Assembly: GCF_036417845.1 (NCBI RefSeq) | Contig: NC_089979.1 | Location: 25,113,958 to 25,177,957, forward strand | Direction of reading: 5' to 3' | Source: Apteryx mantelli | Lineage: Eukaryota > Chordata > Aves > Apterygiformes > Apterygidae | DNA: 64,000 nt | In this document: piece by piece, positions 14,001 to 27,600 of the stretch | How positions within the stretch are numbered: the first letter of the stretch is position 1 | How the letters are laid out: each line of letters opens with the position of its first letter | Translations under genes and position numbers: made by a program | Notes under the pieces: model-generated | What the model was told of the DNA's origin: nothing | Seen by the model: only the letters and a program-made list of their open reading frames with translations | The model's database searches: none

Positions 14001-14369
14001 CTTTTTTTCCAAGATGATTTAAAGCTAAAGTTTCTCTGACATAGTTGGGAGAGGTTTATGTATTCAATAACACAGTCCTCCACTCCTTATTCAGGTCAGA
14101 TTGCTAGTAAGAATTGTGGGAGTCTTGCATGTGCACTGACTGTTGGATTGGACCTGCTACTAATGCATTATAAAAGGGTCTATTCTGCAGAGTGTTTACT
14201 GGCTGCTATGTACTGCTCTGCAGCCAACAGAAAAAGAGAAAAACACAAGATCAAGCTCCATTACTGGTGGAACCCCAGTAGATTTATGTAAAATGAAGTT
14301 GGCTCATAGGATGTTATAAAGTCCATTAAATGAATGGCTGTTATTTTCTGTAAAAATACTTTAGCAATG
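11056..14369. other. Intergenic DNA, no gene seen
   Basis: Mixed unique sequence. A locally GC-richer stretch at 11220-11490 is open in both orientations but has no domain or splice context, so it is not called as a gene. Confidence 0.5.
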
Positions 14370-15069
14370 TGTGACGGTGTGCTCCTTCCCCCCCATGATG
14401 TGCCCTCTCCCCCTCAACCTGACCTCCCTGAAAACAGCACATAGGCAGGGGCTAATTGAGCATGCGCCAACTAGGGTCCATCTAGTATGCAAATATGACT
14501 AGGAGTCAATTCTTCTCCCCCCCCCCCCCCATAAATAGGGGGCAGCCCAGAGCCCATGGAGATCTCCTGCACAGCAGCGGGCTGCACTGCAGCACCTCCT
14601 CTTGAGCAGGGACGCCTCTCAAGGTTACTCCTTGAGGTTGAGAGATTGCTTACCCACGATAGATCCTCGGTAAGTGATTAACAGCATGATGAAACTTTGC
14701 AAAACTTCGTGAAACTTTGCTAAATTATATCTCTGATTGATTGTGCACATAATCCCTTAGACGTAAACTGTTGACCAAGTCTGGGACTAAGATTGGATCC
14801 AGCCGCAACCAGGCTTCTCTGAGGAGGAGTTTGGAAAGGAAGGGGGTCCTTTCTGAACCTTGTGACTCAACGGGAGGGTCTCCTTTGCACTTGCATCTGA
14901 CCCTGTCCTCCACGCAGTAAATAACCGAGAGAACCTTGCCAATTGAACCTTGTTAAATCATTGTCTTATCTATGATTGAATTTTGTTAAATCACTATCTG
15001 ACCTCAATAAAACATATTGCTGCTTCTCTCTTACGAGTGAAGTGCATTACTCCCCACTCATCTGCAACA
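14370..15069 (+). mobile_element. Solo LTR of an endogenous retrovirus, family A copy 1
   Basis: The 700-bp element begins TGTGACGG and ends GCAACA, so it has TG...CA ends. It is flanked by a 4-bp direct repeat AATG (14366-14369 and 15070-15073). A run of 14 C residues (14517-14530) precedes a TATA-like ATAAATA at 14531, and a polyadenylation signal AATAAA lies at 15006. No gag, pol or env sequence adjoins it, so it is a solo LTR left by recombination between the two LTRs of a provirus. A near-identical copy lies in inverted orientation at 36093-36783. The family name is unknown to me. Confidence 0.88.
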
Positions 15070-18000
15070 AATGACAATAGAGTTTGTTAGTTAAGTGCTA
15101 CTACTGATATCCAAAGAGGTGTAAACACTGCAATTTCTTTAGACTCTACAGTATTGGGGGCTCTTAACTTCTTTTGAAAATCTTCCATTGATCAAATCAG
15201 TCTACTTAATGCACAATGTAATTAGCAGCTCAGTGTTTGGTTTCCAGATCTTAATATCTTTAAATTACATCTGTCACTTCATTCAGATACTAATGTATTT
15301 TCTTGATGGGGGAGGTAATAACTTTCCAGGACAAAAAAAAAGTCCTGTTATTAAATTTTAATAGTGGTGAATGTCTGGGATGAAAATACTGTTGATACCA
15401 ATATAATACCACAATGGCCCCTAGAATGTCAGCTCTCCATGCTCCTGTGCTTCAGGAACTGTCTGTGTTGGTCTTTTTTTGTCATTAATTTGTCAAAAAT
15501 GCCTTTACTTCTAGGCTTAATAAAGTTGCTTAAGAAAAAATCTTTCTCAGAGGAATAGTTAATTTGATCTTTTATCTTAAGCCAATGTTTTTCATTTAGT
15601 TTTCTAAGCAAATAAAAGGTCAATTAACACATATAAAATAATGGAACAGTCTCCATGTGTCTTCCTTGAAATCTCTAAGGTATCATTGAATGTGATTACC
15701 TAGGAACATTGCTAATTTCATTTGCAGCTCTCTATTACACTATTTGAAATTTTCCTTAAGATACATCTTCAGCTCCCATGTTTGGGATATAGTATTCTAT
15801 TTTAACACCAGGGTATAAAACTAAAACATTGCCACACAAAGTACAGTCATAATTAAGTTCTACCTACATACTGGTCTATGCACAGATGCCTTTCTCGTTT
15901 TTCCCAGTCAATATAAAAATGGGATATTATTCCAGTTTTATTATCAATCAGAATTCCAACACCAGATGCCTTAATAAATGGTATTTGTTAATTAAAAACA
16001 AATATTACCCCTGAAAGTTCAAACTAGTTCTGTTCTGCTCTTTCTCTCCAACACACCTCAGTCACCAGGTATTAAAAATGAAATTTCCCTAAAAAAAGTA
16101 CGAATGTGCTCCCTTAGTGATGTCCACACCTGCTATAGAGAGCCACCTCTTTGCCACTTATATTACAGTTGATTTAAATCTTGATTGCCAAAGGTGGGCA
16201 GGAAAAGAACCTACCTACAAAGGAAAAGTACTTCCTGTGCTTACTCTTTCCTATATATTCTGTAAATAACTTCTCCATTTCCATTTTGGGGGGGACTGGC
16301 TTTGGTCTAACCAGTTCTTTATTACTGAACAGTCTCTCCAAAGTTTTTTAGTTTTATTTCTGTGCGCTGTTCCTTCTTTGTCAAATTAAGTCTCTGACAT
16401 CACTGGGCTTCGCATCCAAATAATGATCTTTTTGAAAACAGAGCTCTGGAATTTACATTTGGATTGTGTATAGCTAACTGGAAGACTTCAACTGTTGCAG
16501 AAATAGTTTATGTATACAATAAGCAAATGCTGTAAATGAGGAACTGGAATCAAATCAATATTGTAAAAGGAATTTGAGAAGGTTCATCAGGCTGTCTGTC
16601 AGCAGTCTCACTCTCTCTAATTCTTTCATTAAAACCAGCTTTTAGTCTTTTATTATATGAGATCATTTAAGTTGAAACACAACCCGCATTCATCCTGTGG
16701 CCAGAGACTCTCCAGAAGCAGTAGAAATAGTATTTTAGAATGGGAAGAACTGAAAAACAGTAAGGTAGCATGGAGAAATCCACAATTTCCTTTTGAATCC
16801 TACAGCCATGTCACATGAAGGCATTTTCTATAGGTATGAGCTCTGACTATGCTGTAAATCAGTACACAACTGCCCTTCGAGTAGGAGAGGCATGGATTAT
16901 TCTTGGATATTTCCCCCACCAAAGTTCTTCACTCTTTCCTCTTGAGAGAAGATGGATTTCATCCTTAGCTGATGACTTGTACTTTATTTATTAATTCTCT
17001 GCCATCTGGGAATATAAAACCTTTCACACTGGCTTTTGAGTAGCTTTTCAGCGCTTTACATCTCTGAGCATTTAAGGACTAATCACAACCTCAATGTACA
17101 GTTTTGTGTGCTGGATTATCTGTGACAGTATGAGAGGAAGAACTTCTTTCCTGGCAGGCTGCATAACCAGGGATGGAGCACTCGGTTGGCCAGTGTTTAT
17201 TCCCTGACAAGAAGGTGAAGAAGAGATTTCTTGCAGCTTTGGCATCTAATAGTTCTGCCATTCCCCATCCCTGCAGCAACTACACTCTGGGTATGGACTA
17301 AAAGGAAACACCCGTCCAGCACACATCCCAAGACTGGCCAGAGAGTCAAACACTGTGTGGGTTTCTAACAGTATCACCTCTCCAAATAGGTATTGCGATG
17401 TGGTTTCAACTGCTTTCTGGGTGGTGGCATTGGGCTAATTGTGATGAATACTGACTGGCAAACTTCAAATGCCCAACAGAAATAGGTAATGAATTTTAAA
17501 ACAGTTGTGTGCTGGTTGGGACCAGCCTCTCTAGGAGGCTTTGGGCAGCCGCAGAAATAAAGAGAACATGCAGAGATGGGCCTGAAACATTCTGGATGTA
17601 GTTGGTGACAAATCAGGTACTGTTACACCCACTTTAGACCAAGTACATCCTTGTTTGCTTCTGACCTTCTACCCCAGTTCCTGTGGAGACGGCAATCCTG
17701 CTGCTGACACCTTCCACAAGCTGGTGGCAGCTGGGGTCAGGAGGTGGTGGGAAAAGGGAAAGGGAAAGGAAGGCTTTGGAGTTGGGGACATAAACCAGGA
17801 ACTAGAAGTCAGGAAGTTCAGAAGACTAGAGTGTTGCCTCATTTAGTCCAACACAGAGAGAAGCAAGAGAAGGAAGAACTGGAAAACTCAGGGTAAAATT
17901 TGGAAAGACTGTTCACTCTTCTTGAAACTAATTTGAGCAGGAGAACATGATCCCTAAAAGTGAAGAAAGTGGCATGGTAGTGTGGGACTGGTATAATATA

Positions 18001-21000
18001 TGTTAGTTCCAAGTTATCTTGGAAACTGCTTTTTCCCAGGAAGAAGAACACTGTACAGCCATGCCCCCTGCCTCCCTTCTCAGATGGGTTGAGCACAGTC
18101 TTAGCACAGCTGACAATCTAGCCCTTAATCTTGTTTCTCTGGCTTTCATCCATTTATCATCCCTTCCCTTGTTGACTTTTACTTCTGGCAACATTTGTTT
18201 CCATTTCATTTTAAGGTCAGTATGAATTGTCTTGGGCAAAAATGACTTAATGATGAAATTAATGAAATGAAAGAATGTTAAAGTAATACTATAAACACAT
18301 CTTTTGGCAACCAGTTCAACAAAAGAGGTTTTGGATCAGATTATTCTATAATTTTTTTTTTTGTAAATATACCTAAGCCATTCCTCATCATAAACTTTAA
18401 GATAGCACAGGCACACAACAGTCCCTCATAGGTCGCAGATTCATCTTTCAAAAAACACAGCAAGGTTTTTTTGCATGATACTCTCCAGTCTAAAGACTGT
18501 GATATAACTGATTGCTTTAATATACTTTTCTAACAAAATGTTCCATGGAACATTGTGCCCTGAGATACCATCTGAAAGTTGTTGTTTGGGAGAGGTGTAG
18601 GAGGACCAGGAGACCACACTCAAGATTGTACTGCATCTGACAAAATGGGGTCCCAAAGTCATAATAAAAATGATTCTTTGAGATAGGAAGTTCTGTTTAT
18701 TCTTTGAAGCTGACAGTAAGAGAAGAAAAACAATATTTGATATCTAACCAATTGGAACAGGTGGGGTATTTTAAGCTCCCATCAGAGGAAGCAAGTATGT
18801 GAATCATCCTGCAAGATAACAGCATGAGGCATGAAACAGAAAAGAAAAAAAGTCCATGGGAAGAAGAAAATAACATCCCTATAAAAAGTGATTCCTTAGG
18901 AATAGATGAGTTTCCTAGCCAGAGGCACAGCAAATCAAATCACAGGCCACAGGAAGTGACTAGTCAGCCCACAGGAGTACATGGAGGAAATGAAGGCAAA
19001 AAAGACTGGGGGCACATCTCTTGAAGCAAAAAAGCATTGCAACACTTCAGTCAAGGCTGAGTAAGATCTGGGTCTAGAAGGGATTCATGAATACACAAGG
19101 TATCTAACGATTTTCCAGTGCTTTACACATTGAGCTGAATCTTATGTCTGCATTAAAATGTGTAAAACAGTGCTGCTGTTTTGCATAGATGACTACCTGA
19201 GGAGCAAAACACTAGCCAGTCAGGTATTTCATCTTGATATTTACAGAAGAGGAACAGAAAATGATTTTCTACTAATGTCATGACACAACTTTTCTTCCAC
19301 AGAGAAAGACTAAATGCATTCTGTCAATTAGTGTCTATCCTTCTCATAATAAGCAATGAAAGACTATTTTAACTAAGCACAGTAGTAAATCAAAGAGTGT
19401 GTATGCATAGTAAAATCACTTCTTTTTCTTTTTCCAGTTACAAAAAGACCATCTGACTCTAATGATAATCAACCATTCCACATGATCCCCATTAGCTCAG
19501 TCAGTGGAACACCTGAATAATAGCCAAAGGAACTTGGATGCAGTCCTTACTCTGTCTTTTCTTTATTTTTTTTCTTCTAAACATCTGTTTTCCCATGTTG
19601 ACATATGAGCTCATAACTTTCAGAACAAAGAAAAAGCAGCCTTCGTTTAACAGCATGTTTATGTAGGTAGCTCTGGGCTTTCTGATACTTCTAGATATCA
19701 CTTCTACCCTTAAGCCTGTTGTCCAAATTCACCGCCGTTTTGTAAGGAATGAGAAAGAGACACTGAACACTTCTCATGTGGGGTATTACTTTCAAAATAT
19801 AACAAGAAGTTATGCCATAATTTAATGAGAGATATTGGTTAAATGCAGTTTCACAAGAACAACATGATCATGATTACTTCACAAATAGCAATGCTATGAC
19901 CACTATCACAAATCACTTCTATTTAGCTGCACAACACCATAGCATTTTCAAAACAAACAGAACACATGTGCCCTGTTCTGAAGCTCTTATATTTTAGGGT
20001 CACAGTGCACTGTAAAAATGCACTTTACATAGATGAGGGGTACCTCTTGCAATACCCAAAGCTAAGTATGTGTGTGTAGATCTTACAGCACCATGGCCTC
20101 GGCATCCACTTAGTCACTTAAAAATAGAGTCATCCTATTGTACTTAAGATCACATGATTCTATGGGATGTCTTCCATGTGTAAAGCTACTAGAAACGTAA
20201 GTGTCTGCTTGCAGACTCAAGATGTGAATTTAGAAACAAGATGAAAGATAAAAATGGAGTACAAAGTGGGATTGCTTTGCACTGTAACATGGTTTGTGTT
20301 TGTCCTGATGGTGTTAAATTCTCTTTGTTTACATTAAGAATTCTATATACAAGAATATAGTTCCTCCCTCGTACATATTTCCTAAGTTTAAATAAAAGTG
20401 GATTTAATGTTAAGCACTGAAAAATTTTAAATGGTGTAATAGTTTACAGTATTCAAGTTTTTCCTGCGCTAAACACAATGACTGTTTTCTTTAGAAAGGT
20501 AGTTGATATGGTTACATAAAAACAAATATCTTCATTTTATAACTTTATTCTTCTCAATTGCATAAGAAGTTGGAGTACTGGGATCAAGAAGTAACAGGTA
20601 GTGAGGGACAAGAAAATGTTAAAGGACACAGGAGTTGTGGGAGAATCTTGGAAATGAATGAAAGAATAAACGTTGTCAGTAGGTTAAGAAGGTGAAGCAG
20701 TAATAATATGGATGTATAGATTTGTGGCCATCCAGGCAATCTGATTAGTAGAGAAATGCTGAGTGCTGAACACAGATCTCTGTAGTTTCCCAGAAATGAA
20801 AACAGAGCTGTGGGTGTCAGGAGTGCAGTGTTTGGCTCTGAAGGTGCAATAAGGCCGCTGGCAGAGATTGCATGAGCACACCAGTTCCAGAGAGCTGGGA
20901 TGTTAGAAAGCTCTGCCAGACACTGGTCGCACAGAAGTGGAGAGGACCCTGGGGGATTAGAGTGACTCTGTACTCTTTGGAAGAAGTCTAAGGAGGGGAG

Positions 21001-22853
21001 AAGCAAATGTGGTTTCAGCTGACTTCAGGTTCATTCAGTCCCTTTTGCTGTGATACTTCAGTCACCAATTCTTTTACCTTGTCTCAGCTCATTTCAGGGA
21101 GTAATGTCCATCGTGGCCTTCTGGAAATGCCCATTCCCATCATGTTTATTGTTTGAAGGTGAAAGATCTAGTCATAATTACTAGTGATTCAGCCACAAAA
21201 GATAAACATGGCTTCAAGTATTAGCCACTACCACTCCATCAGCTACAGGAACCATCCCCGGAGCTTTTTTCCCACCAAGGAACAGAGTTCAAGTGCTAGT
21301 TTGACCTAACTCTCATCCTGTAACAAGCACAGATAAAAAAAGCAATGGATTCTTAAATCAGCTCTATGTACAGCAGATGCAAGAGAAAGCAGTTGGTATC
21401 TATTTTTGTCAAGGTGCGTTGCATCTGAGGTACAAATTGAGTTTTGCTTATACTGTATACAATGGGGGGAGGTATTCATGCTGTCCAGTTTGAGGGGGAG
21501 ACTGGTGAGGACAGGAAGTTAAGATTCCTGTATATAGGAAAAATGGGCTCTCGGTGACAGAATGTGCTTAGCACCTTTAGCCAGCAATTCCTCCTGCACA
21601 GGAAGCCCTGGAGTGTCCTTGATCCACACCAAAAATACTTATAAGCATGTTAGCACAGATTTTGGGTGTGAAGCTGCCTAGCTTTCCTGCAGATTTTGCT
21701 AGTTCTTGCTTCTAGTCTTTCTCCTATCCTCTATTTCTGTTATTCAGGAAATAAAAGAAAATGTCTAAGTTCTGAGACACAGAGGGGCATAGAGATGGGT
21801 AGAGTTCATAGTTCTCCCCCAGATAATTTAGCAGGGTCAGGAAGAGTTTCCCAGCAACAGTATTAAGAAGTACTCTGCTTTTGTCTGCTATGACAGCAGC
21901 GTGGAGCTTTGCTGGTTCAAGCGAAGATGAAAGCCACCTTTATGAAGGTTCAGGACAAAAACTGACATTTGGGCTCACTACACAAGCATAGCAACACTAT
22001 GATAAGCTGAGTTGCATCATCAGCTGAGTTATGCTGCTATTCTACTTGTGCTTCAGGATCTTTCTGAGGGCATCTCTCTTTTCACTAGGTAAGGAGCTGA
22101 AATGGTTCATTTAAAAGACTGGACATGTTGTAAGTTCTTGCACAGAGAAAGCAACTGCTCACTGGGGGTATATGTAGATCCAGACACTTAAGAGGTCTTG
22201 AGTCATGTAATACACAGATATACAAACTTATCTATATGGTTGTAGCAAGCACTGCATAGAAACAGCTAGATTGCTGTCCTTCTCTAAGAGACTTAAAATC
22301 TAAATTGGGAGAAGACCGAATGGAAGGGGAAAAAGGAAAGACATTAAATAATAAGAGCAAATATTTATTCAGTTTCTTGCAAAACATGGTACCTGCAAGC
22401 TGCTAAATTCATACAGATTCAAGCAAGATTAAACATCAATAAAAAAATTTTGTAACAGTATGGGCCACAAAAACCTGGGAAAGATTGCTTGGGGAGATTG
22501 TTTAATGCAGTTCCATGGTTCTATAAATTTGTATCATCCCCATCTGTCCCACAGAGATGCTCCCTGAGAGTTTAAAGGGGAAGAGTAGTTTCTAGGGAAT
22601 CAATTTAGAAAAGACATCCCACCCTTAAGGGGCACATGACAAATGGGCAACAATGACAGAGTGGATGGCTGAAGGAACAGCAGTGCTAATGGGAGACTCA
22701 GAGTTATGAAGTGCCTTCACAAAAACTTACATGCAGTGAAACTGAACGAGAACAAGTTTTACAAATCTGTTTTCCCGCTCTGCATTTATATTCAGGACCG
22801 ATTAAAGCATCTATTTCAATTATAGCAGTTGCAGTACAAATTAATTCACCTAG
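15070..22853. other. Intergenic DNA, no gene seen
   Basis: Nearly 8 kb of AT-rich sequence. The longest open frame (minus strand, 20584-21006) has no recognised domain and no splice or promoter context. I see no repeat with clear ends. Confidence 0.5.
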
Positions 22854-23627
22854 TGTCACACTGTCACGCTATGAAGGTTCAATAGCAACGACTGAGACAG
22901 TAATATAATAATAATAAAAAAAGATGTTTATTTCTTCACACAAGTTCTTGGATTAGTAACATCCATTAAAATAATGCGATTACTAATTTCGAAAGTATAA
23001 CACAAAACCATCAGTTACTAATTTAGAAAGGATAACCTGAAACCGTCGATTACTGCACTATTAATTGGAAGGACTGCTTATCCCTGCTTGAAAGCTAGCT
23101 TGTTCACTCTCCTAGTGAGAGGGCTCTCAACCTCGAGGAGTTACCTTAACCCAGCGTCCCAGGAAAAGGGGAGGGGGGGGATACTCACGGTCCAGCCGGA
23201 GAGGATGGTCAGGTCACGTTCCCGTCCCTGCTCAAACTCTCCTAGCTGCCAAGCCTCTTTTAATACGGCTGGGGCTCTGGGCAAACACTGCTTTTGCCGA
23301 CTTTTTGCGAGTTTCACAATCGCAGGACTGTTTGTTTGCCTGCTTGGGGGGACCCTGCTAGCGAGGCAAGACCACAACACCTCCGTGTTGCTTCTCCCCT
23401 CCCCGGGGGTCCGTGCAGATTCCAGGTGGCAGACCTCTTCAGTCTCGTTAATGCTGCCATTCCGCAGCCTTGCGCGTGTCAATCCTTGCGCATATCGGTT
23501 GGTAGACGACTTTAGTCCTGTTAAGTCCTCTGTTCAACAGCTTTGCGCACATCAGCTCTTGTGCTATCAGTTCTTTTGCATATCAATTGACAAACTTCAG
23601 TCCTGTTAACTCTTCACTCGCCCCTCA
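22854..23627 (-). mobile_element. Solo LTR of an endogenous retrovirus, minus strand, distantly related to family A
   Basis: The 774-bp block begins TGTCACAC and ends CCCCTCA on the + strand, which is TGAGGGG...GTGTGACA read on the minus strand. It is flanked by a perfect 5-bp duplication CCTAG (22849-22853 and 23628-23632). The reverse complement carries AATAAA (+ strand TTTATT near 22928) close to its 3' end. The + strand segment CTCTCAACCTCGAGGAG near 23123 matches the family A LTR CTCTCAACCTCAAGGAG near 36508 and continues in the same order, so the two LTR families are related. The right part (its U3) contains about 2.4 diverged tandem units. No internal proviral sequence is present. Confidence 0.85.
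23437..23627 (-). repeat. Diverged tandem repeats in the LTR U3
   Basis: Three successive starts of the form CTTCAGTCCTGTTAA occur at 23437, 23510 and 23595. They give units of about 73 bp and 85 bp, then a truncated third. Both full units contain TTGCGC and CATATC in the same order. Tandem units in U3 are typical of retroviral enhancer regions. The role here is inferred. Confidence 0.65.
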
Positions 23628-24209
23628 CCTAGTTTGGTTCTAACTGTTCTACTTTGATGTAAAAGAAAACCATAATGAATGAAAACTATGTTCTTTAAAC
23701 AACCTCTTGTATTGTGAAGCCAGAGTGCCTCACAGTTATACTCACACCTCTGTTAAGTAGGAAAATGCTGTTATCCTCAATACATGTGAGAAACTGAGAT
23801 ACTGATACAGTAGACCTAGAACTTTAAAGTTTTTAGGTAGATATGTCCCGTGGGAGCTCCCAATGAAAGGGAATGTAGGTATCTGAGGATCTGAATGCCT
23901 CATAGCTTGGCTGAAAAAATTGAGTCTGCCTCTTAGCACCCTCAGATATTCTGAAAAGAGTGGCATCCTTCCTGCTAGCATTCAACTGGATTTAAAATGT
24001 ATTGTTCATACAATGTGTTAAGTCATGAGTGGGTTCAGACTGTAAGTCCTCCAGCCTTCCTTGCTTCTGTGTACACTACCTGGGAAATAATGTACATTAA
24101 CTTCTAGCAATATGGAGATGTAGAAACTTTGTGCATGTGAGGACCCATGCCTAAGTCTCTAGGACACAAGCAAATTCCAAGTTATTTCTATATATCTAAC
24201 AGTATAAAC
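23628..24209. other. Short spacer between two solo LTRs
   Basis: Unique-looking AT-rich sequence separating two unrelated solo LTRs. It contains the CCTAG duplication of the left element and the ATAAAC duplication (24204-24209) of the right one. No gene is seen. Confidence 0.6.
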
Positions 24210-24690
24210 TGATGGAGGAATGGTTAGGGGAATGGTTAAGCGAGAGAGGGCATGCTTTGATTGGGGTGAGCAATCCCCTCTTCAGGGTAGAGGAAGGAAT
24301 CTAGGCCAAGGCAAGCGAGCCTGCTGAAAGCGGCCTTATCTAGGCCAAGGCAAGCGAGCCGGCTGAAAGCGGCCGTATAGCAGCCTTGAGCACTACAAAA
24401 GAAGGTATTCACGAAACTGGTAAACAAGTCTCGGAACTAGGTTCCATATATGAAAGCGGACCCCTCCTCGTCCTCGTGGACACCTCGTGGACAGCAACCT
24501 TGCACCAATCATGTATCTGCTTTATGCGCATGGACAGAAGCTGTAGGCCAATCATGTAACTATTGCTGACACCTGCTTGTTGCTTGTCTATATATACTCT
24601 GTAAAAGTTAGAATAAAGGAGAACGATCATACTCATATTGAGACTCCGTCGTTACTCCGGGCCCGCCTCCCACTCCGGCGTCCTCCGACA
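24210..24690 (+). mobile_element. Solo LTR of an alpharetrovirus-like endogenous retrovirus
   Basis: The 481-bp element begins TGATGGAGG and ends CTCCGACA. It is flanked by a perfect 6-bp duplication ATAAAC (24204-24209 and 24691-24696). Two CCAAT motifs (near 24504 and 24548) precede TATATATA at 24589. AATAAA at 24612 follows only about 16 bp later, then a short R/U5 of about 70 bp. A polyadenylation signal just behind the TATA box, a very short R and a 6-bp duplication together match the avian sarcoma-leukosis type of LTR (established knowledge). Assignment to that lineage is inferred. No internal proviral genes remain. It is unrelated to the other LTRs in the window. Confidence 0.9.
24299..24376 (+). 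repeat. 39-bp tandem duplication within LTR U3
   Basis: The unit beginning ATCTAGGCCAAGGCAAGCGA is present twice, at 24299-24337 and 24338-24376, with two visible differences. It lies in the U3 upstream of the CCAAT and TATA motifs, where duplicated enhancers are common in retroviruses. Confidence 0.9.
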
Positions 24691-24696
24691 ATAAAC

Positions 24697-27600
24697 AAAT
24701 GACATAAAGTAATGTTGATTAAATTGCCACAGAGTGGAACTGCAAGCAATGCTAAATCAGATGTAAATCTCAATAGTTTCTCTTACTGACTGCTATTTTC
24801 CTGCTTTATTGCTTCTAAAATGCCTTGGTTTGTATAGATGAATAGAGGTGTAGTGATACATCTGTTACCTGCACCACTATTTATGTCACATCTGGCTTAC
24901 ACATTTTGACTCAAAGGATGAAAAAAATTATCTCTTAAGGTTGAGATCCTAAGGAGAAGATTGTTGTTTCACTTGATGCATAAAAACATTTTTGTTTCAG
25001 ACCCCCAGTGCCTATTGCAATGAACAGGGAAGAAAGAAAGACAAGCAGAAGTGTTTAGTCACTCAGGCTTTGTCTTTTTCCCCACTTTCATCTTTCTCTC
25101 CTTCCAGATACATGAAAAGAGAATATGATAATTAGATCTTAACAAAACACACTAAAAATCAAAGAAATCTCCTGATCCTTATCAGAGCAATAATACAGCA
25201 GCACAGTATTTTTAGAAGAATGAATGATAATATTTTGCAGATAAGGATATATGCTCCTAAGATACTTATATATGATAAATCATCATATGTTCCCAGTTCT
25301 TGGTAGAAATTTTATTATGCATGTATCATGTAAGAAGACCCACAGTACATTCACTGCCACTGAAATCCCCCATCTGACTACAAGTAATTGCACAGATAGT
25401 TTAGAAAGACTTTTCTTCTTACTCATCTTTGAAGACTAACAGTCCAAAGTTACACACTGATGTAGGTGCTAATAAACACTTCATGCCATATTTCACATCG
25501 CCATGAGAGCTAGACTTTGCAAAGTGTTACATTTTCTCCTGGACATACTTATCCCTGTTAGTTACCAAGCAGCAGACCAGAGGACTTGCTAATGAACAAT
25601 TTCAATGCTTAGTTTTTGGCATACACCTTGTAGTAAATTCCCGTCTTTCAGAAACAAATTCTGCAACGCTTATTCAGATTAAACTGCCTTCAAAATAAGT
25701 AGTTGGTGCGTCACTCAAGTTGATGCTGGATAACCAGGGAAAAACTGGGCTTATAATCTCTTTGTGAGGCCTTATGGTGTACGGAATAGCTTGAACATTA
25801 AGTGTGGGTAAAATTTCTACCACATAGATATTCTGTAGTAATATCAATAAGGTGTCATCTGGCATTACCTAGTTTTGCGAAGCAACTTGCTATCAGAATA
25901 AAGAACTTTACTTCAAGACCTGTTTATTTCTAGGTGTTCATGGGTCATTTTATTTTATATTCACAGAAACATACTAAACAGTAGTGTAACAACATTTCCC
26001 ATTAAGTGTGGAGATGCTGCCTGGGAATGATTCTTGTGAGATCACGACCTGATCATTCTCTACAGAGTGTTTCACTGGATCAGAAATAGTAATGAAGAAA
26101 ACTTAAAATAAAATCCTGGAAAGAAATGGCCTCTAGAATACCATATAACCAAAAAAAACAAAAAACAAAAAACAAACCAGCCAGCAAAGAAAAAACCTCC
26201 CAACTCCCAAGCAAAAAAAATGTCACGAAACTCATGTTGTTTCTTTTATATGCCATATTTAGGTTACCAATCAAGATTAGTTTTAGTCTTCTCAGCTGAA
26301 TGGCTCATGAATGAATGCCTAGACATCACAACATCTCCCACAGGACCTTCGGAGCTTTGATTCAGAAAATGTCAAAAAAATTAGTATGAAAAGCAAATTT
26401 GATATAATCCCTACAGCTCAGACCTGGAAAATAATTCACAGTCTGCAAGAGAGCTCACAGGATTGTGAGTGTTTGTAAATATTAAGTCCTACTATTTCCT
26501 TTGCCTTGTCTTTCCCCAGTTGGAGCATTTTTCTTATGCAATAGACAAATCTACTGTCTTAACGACAGAATAAAGCATATAGCAGTGAAATCAGATCTCT
26601 CTTCAAGCCAGTATATTTTACACTTCTTACACCATGACATGAACTTCTACCTTTATTTTACCTCCACTGACTTCTGTGCACTTCCATATAAAGGATAGAG
26701 GGAACTAAAGAGTTCAGTTTAGGAAGAATGGCAGTAAAAACAGAGTAGATTTCAAGACTTACTGCAAAGTACATCAGGACTTCTGCTATATAGGACATAG
26801 GACATCTGCTATATATTGGCCAGGCTTGTATGAGTTGTTCCTGTTAAAAAAAGCTCAGTTGACTTCTGGTCTGAAAGAATTCAGACTCATTAATTCACAT
26901 TATCAGTAGCAATTCAGGTGATTCAGTAACAGGAAATGTAAGTACTCGAATGCCATAAACACATTCCCAAATGAGAAAATTTCTCCTTGCTTTTAATCAG
27001 CTAGATCACTTATCATTACTTCACTTAAATATTTTTCCAAAAAGGCTTTAATAAAAGCTGAAACAGAATTCTGTATCTAACTAAATATGTATGGAATAAG
27101 GCAAACTTTAATCATGCTACTTATGATTTTTTTGAAACACATAGATCTTGAAGATCTGTTATTCAGGTTTTAGTTCCTGCTTTTATTGATGTTACATGTC
27201 CCACAGCTGACTTACTGAATTGAGTGACAGGATTATATTGGATAAGCAGTATCTGCCACCTGCTGGAAGTTTATTTTCTAGCACTGATGAGGCTGGCGTT
27301 ATTTGGTCAGATGACCAGACATACAGGAAGACTGAACTAACAGGATTCTGGAAGACTTTAGAAACAGAAACTTAGCCTGTGACATAGTAGAGATCTTTGC
27401 TACTTACTAGGGGAGAAATGAAGCACAGAAGAGAAAAGATTTACACAGAAAGCCAGTGGAAGAGGACTAGGGCCTTGGTCTGAGTCATAGTCCACTGTTC
27501 TGTGCAGTATCCCACCCTGCTCTCATTTTTAGCGTGTAAACCCACTAAAAATAGGTGTTTATATTCATAGCATTTTGACAGAGCAATCTTATCCACCATG

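Noticed and set aside
14725-14913. 62-codon minus-strand open frame, identical to one at 36239-36427
   Set aside because: The two frames are identical only because they lie inside copies of the same solo LTR. An LTR is noncoding here.
20584-21006. 140-codon open frame on the minus strand
   Set aside because: Leu/Ser-rich with no recognised domain, promoter or splice context. The length is possible by chance in a purine-rich segment.
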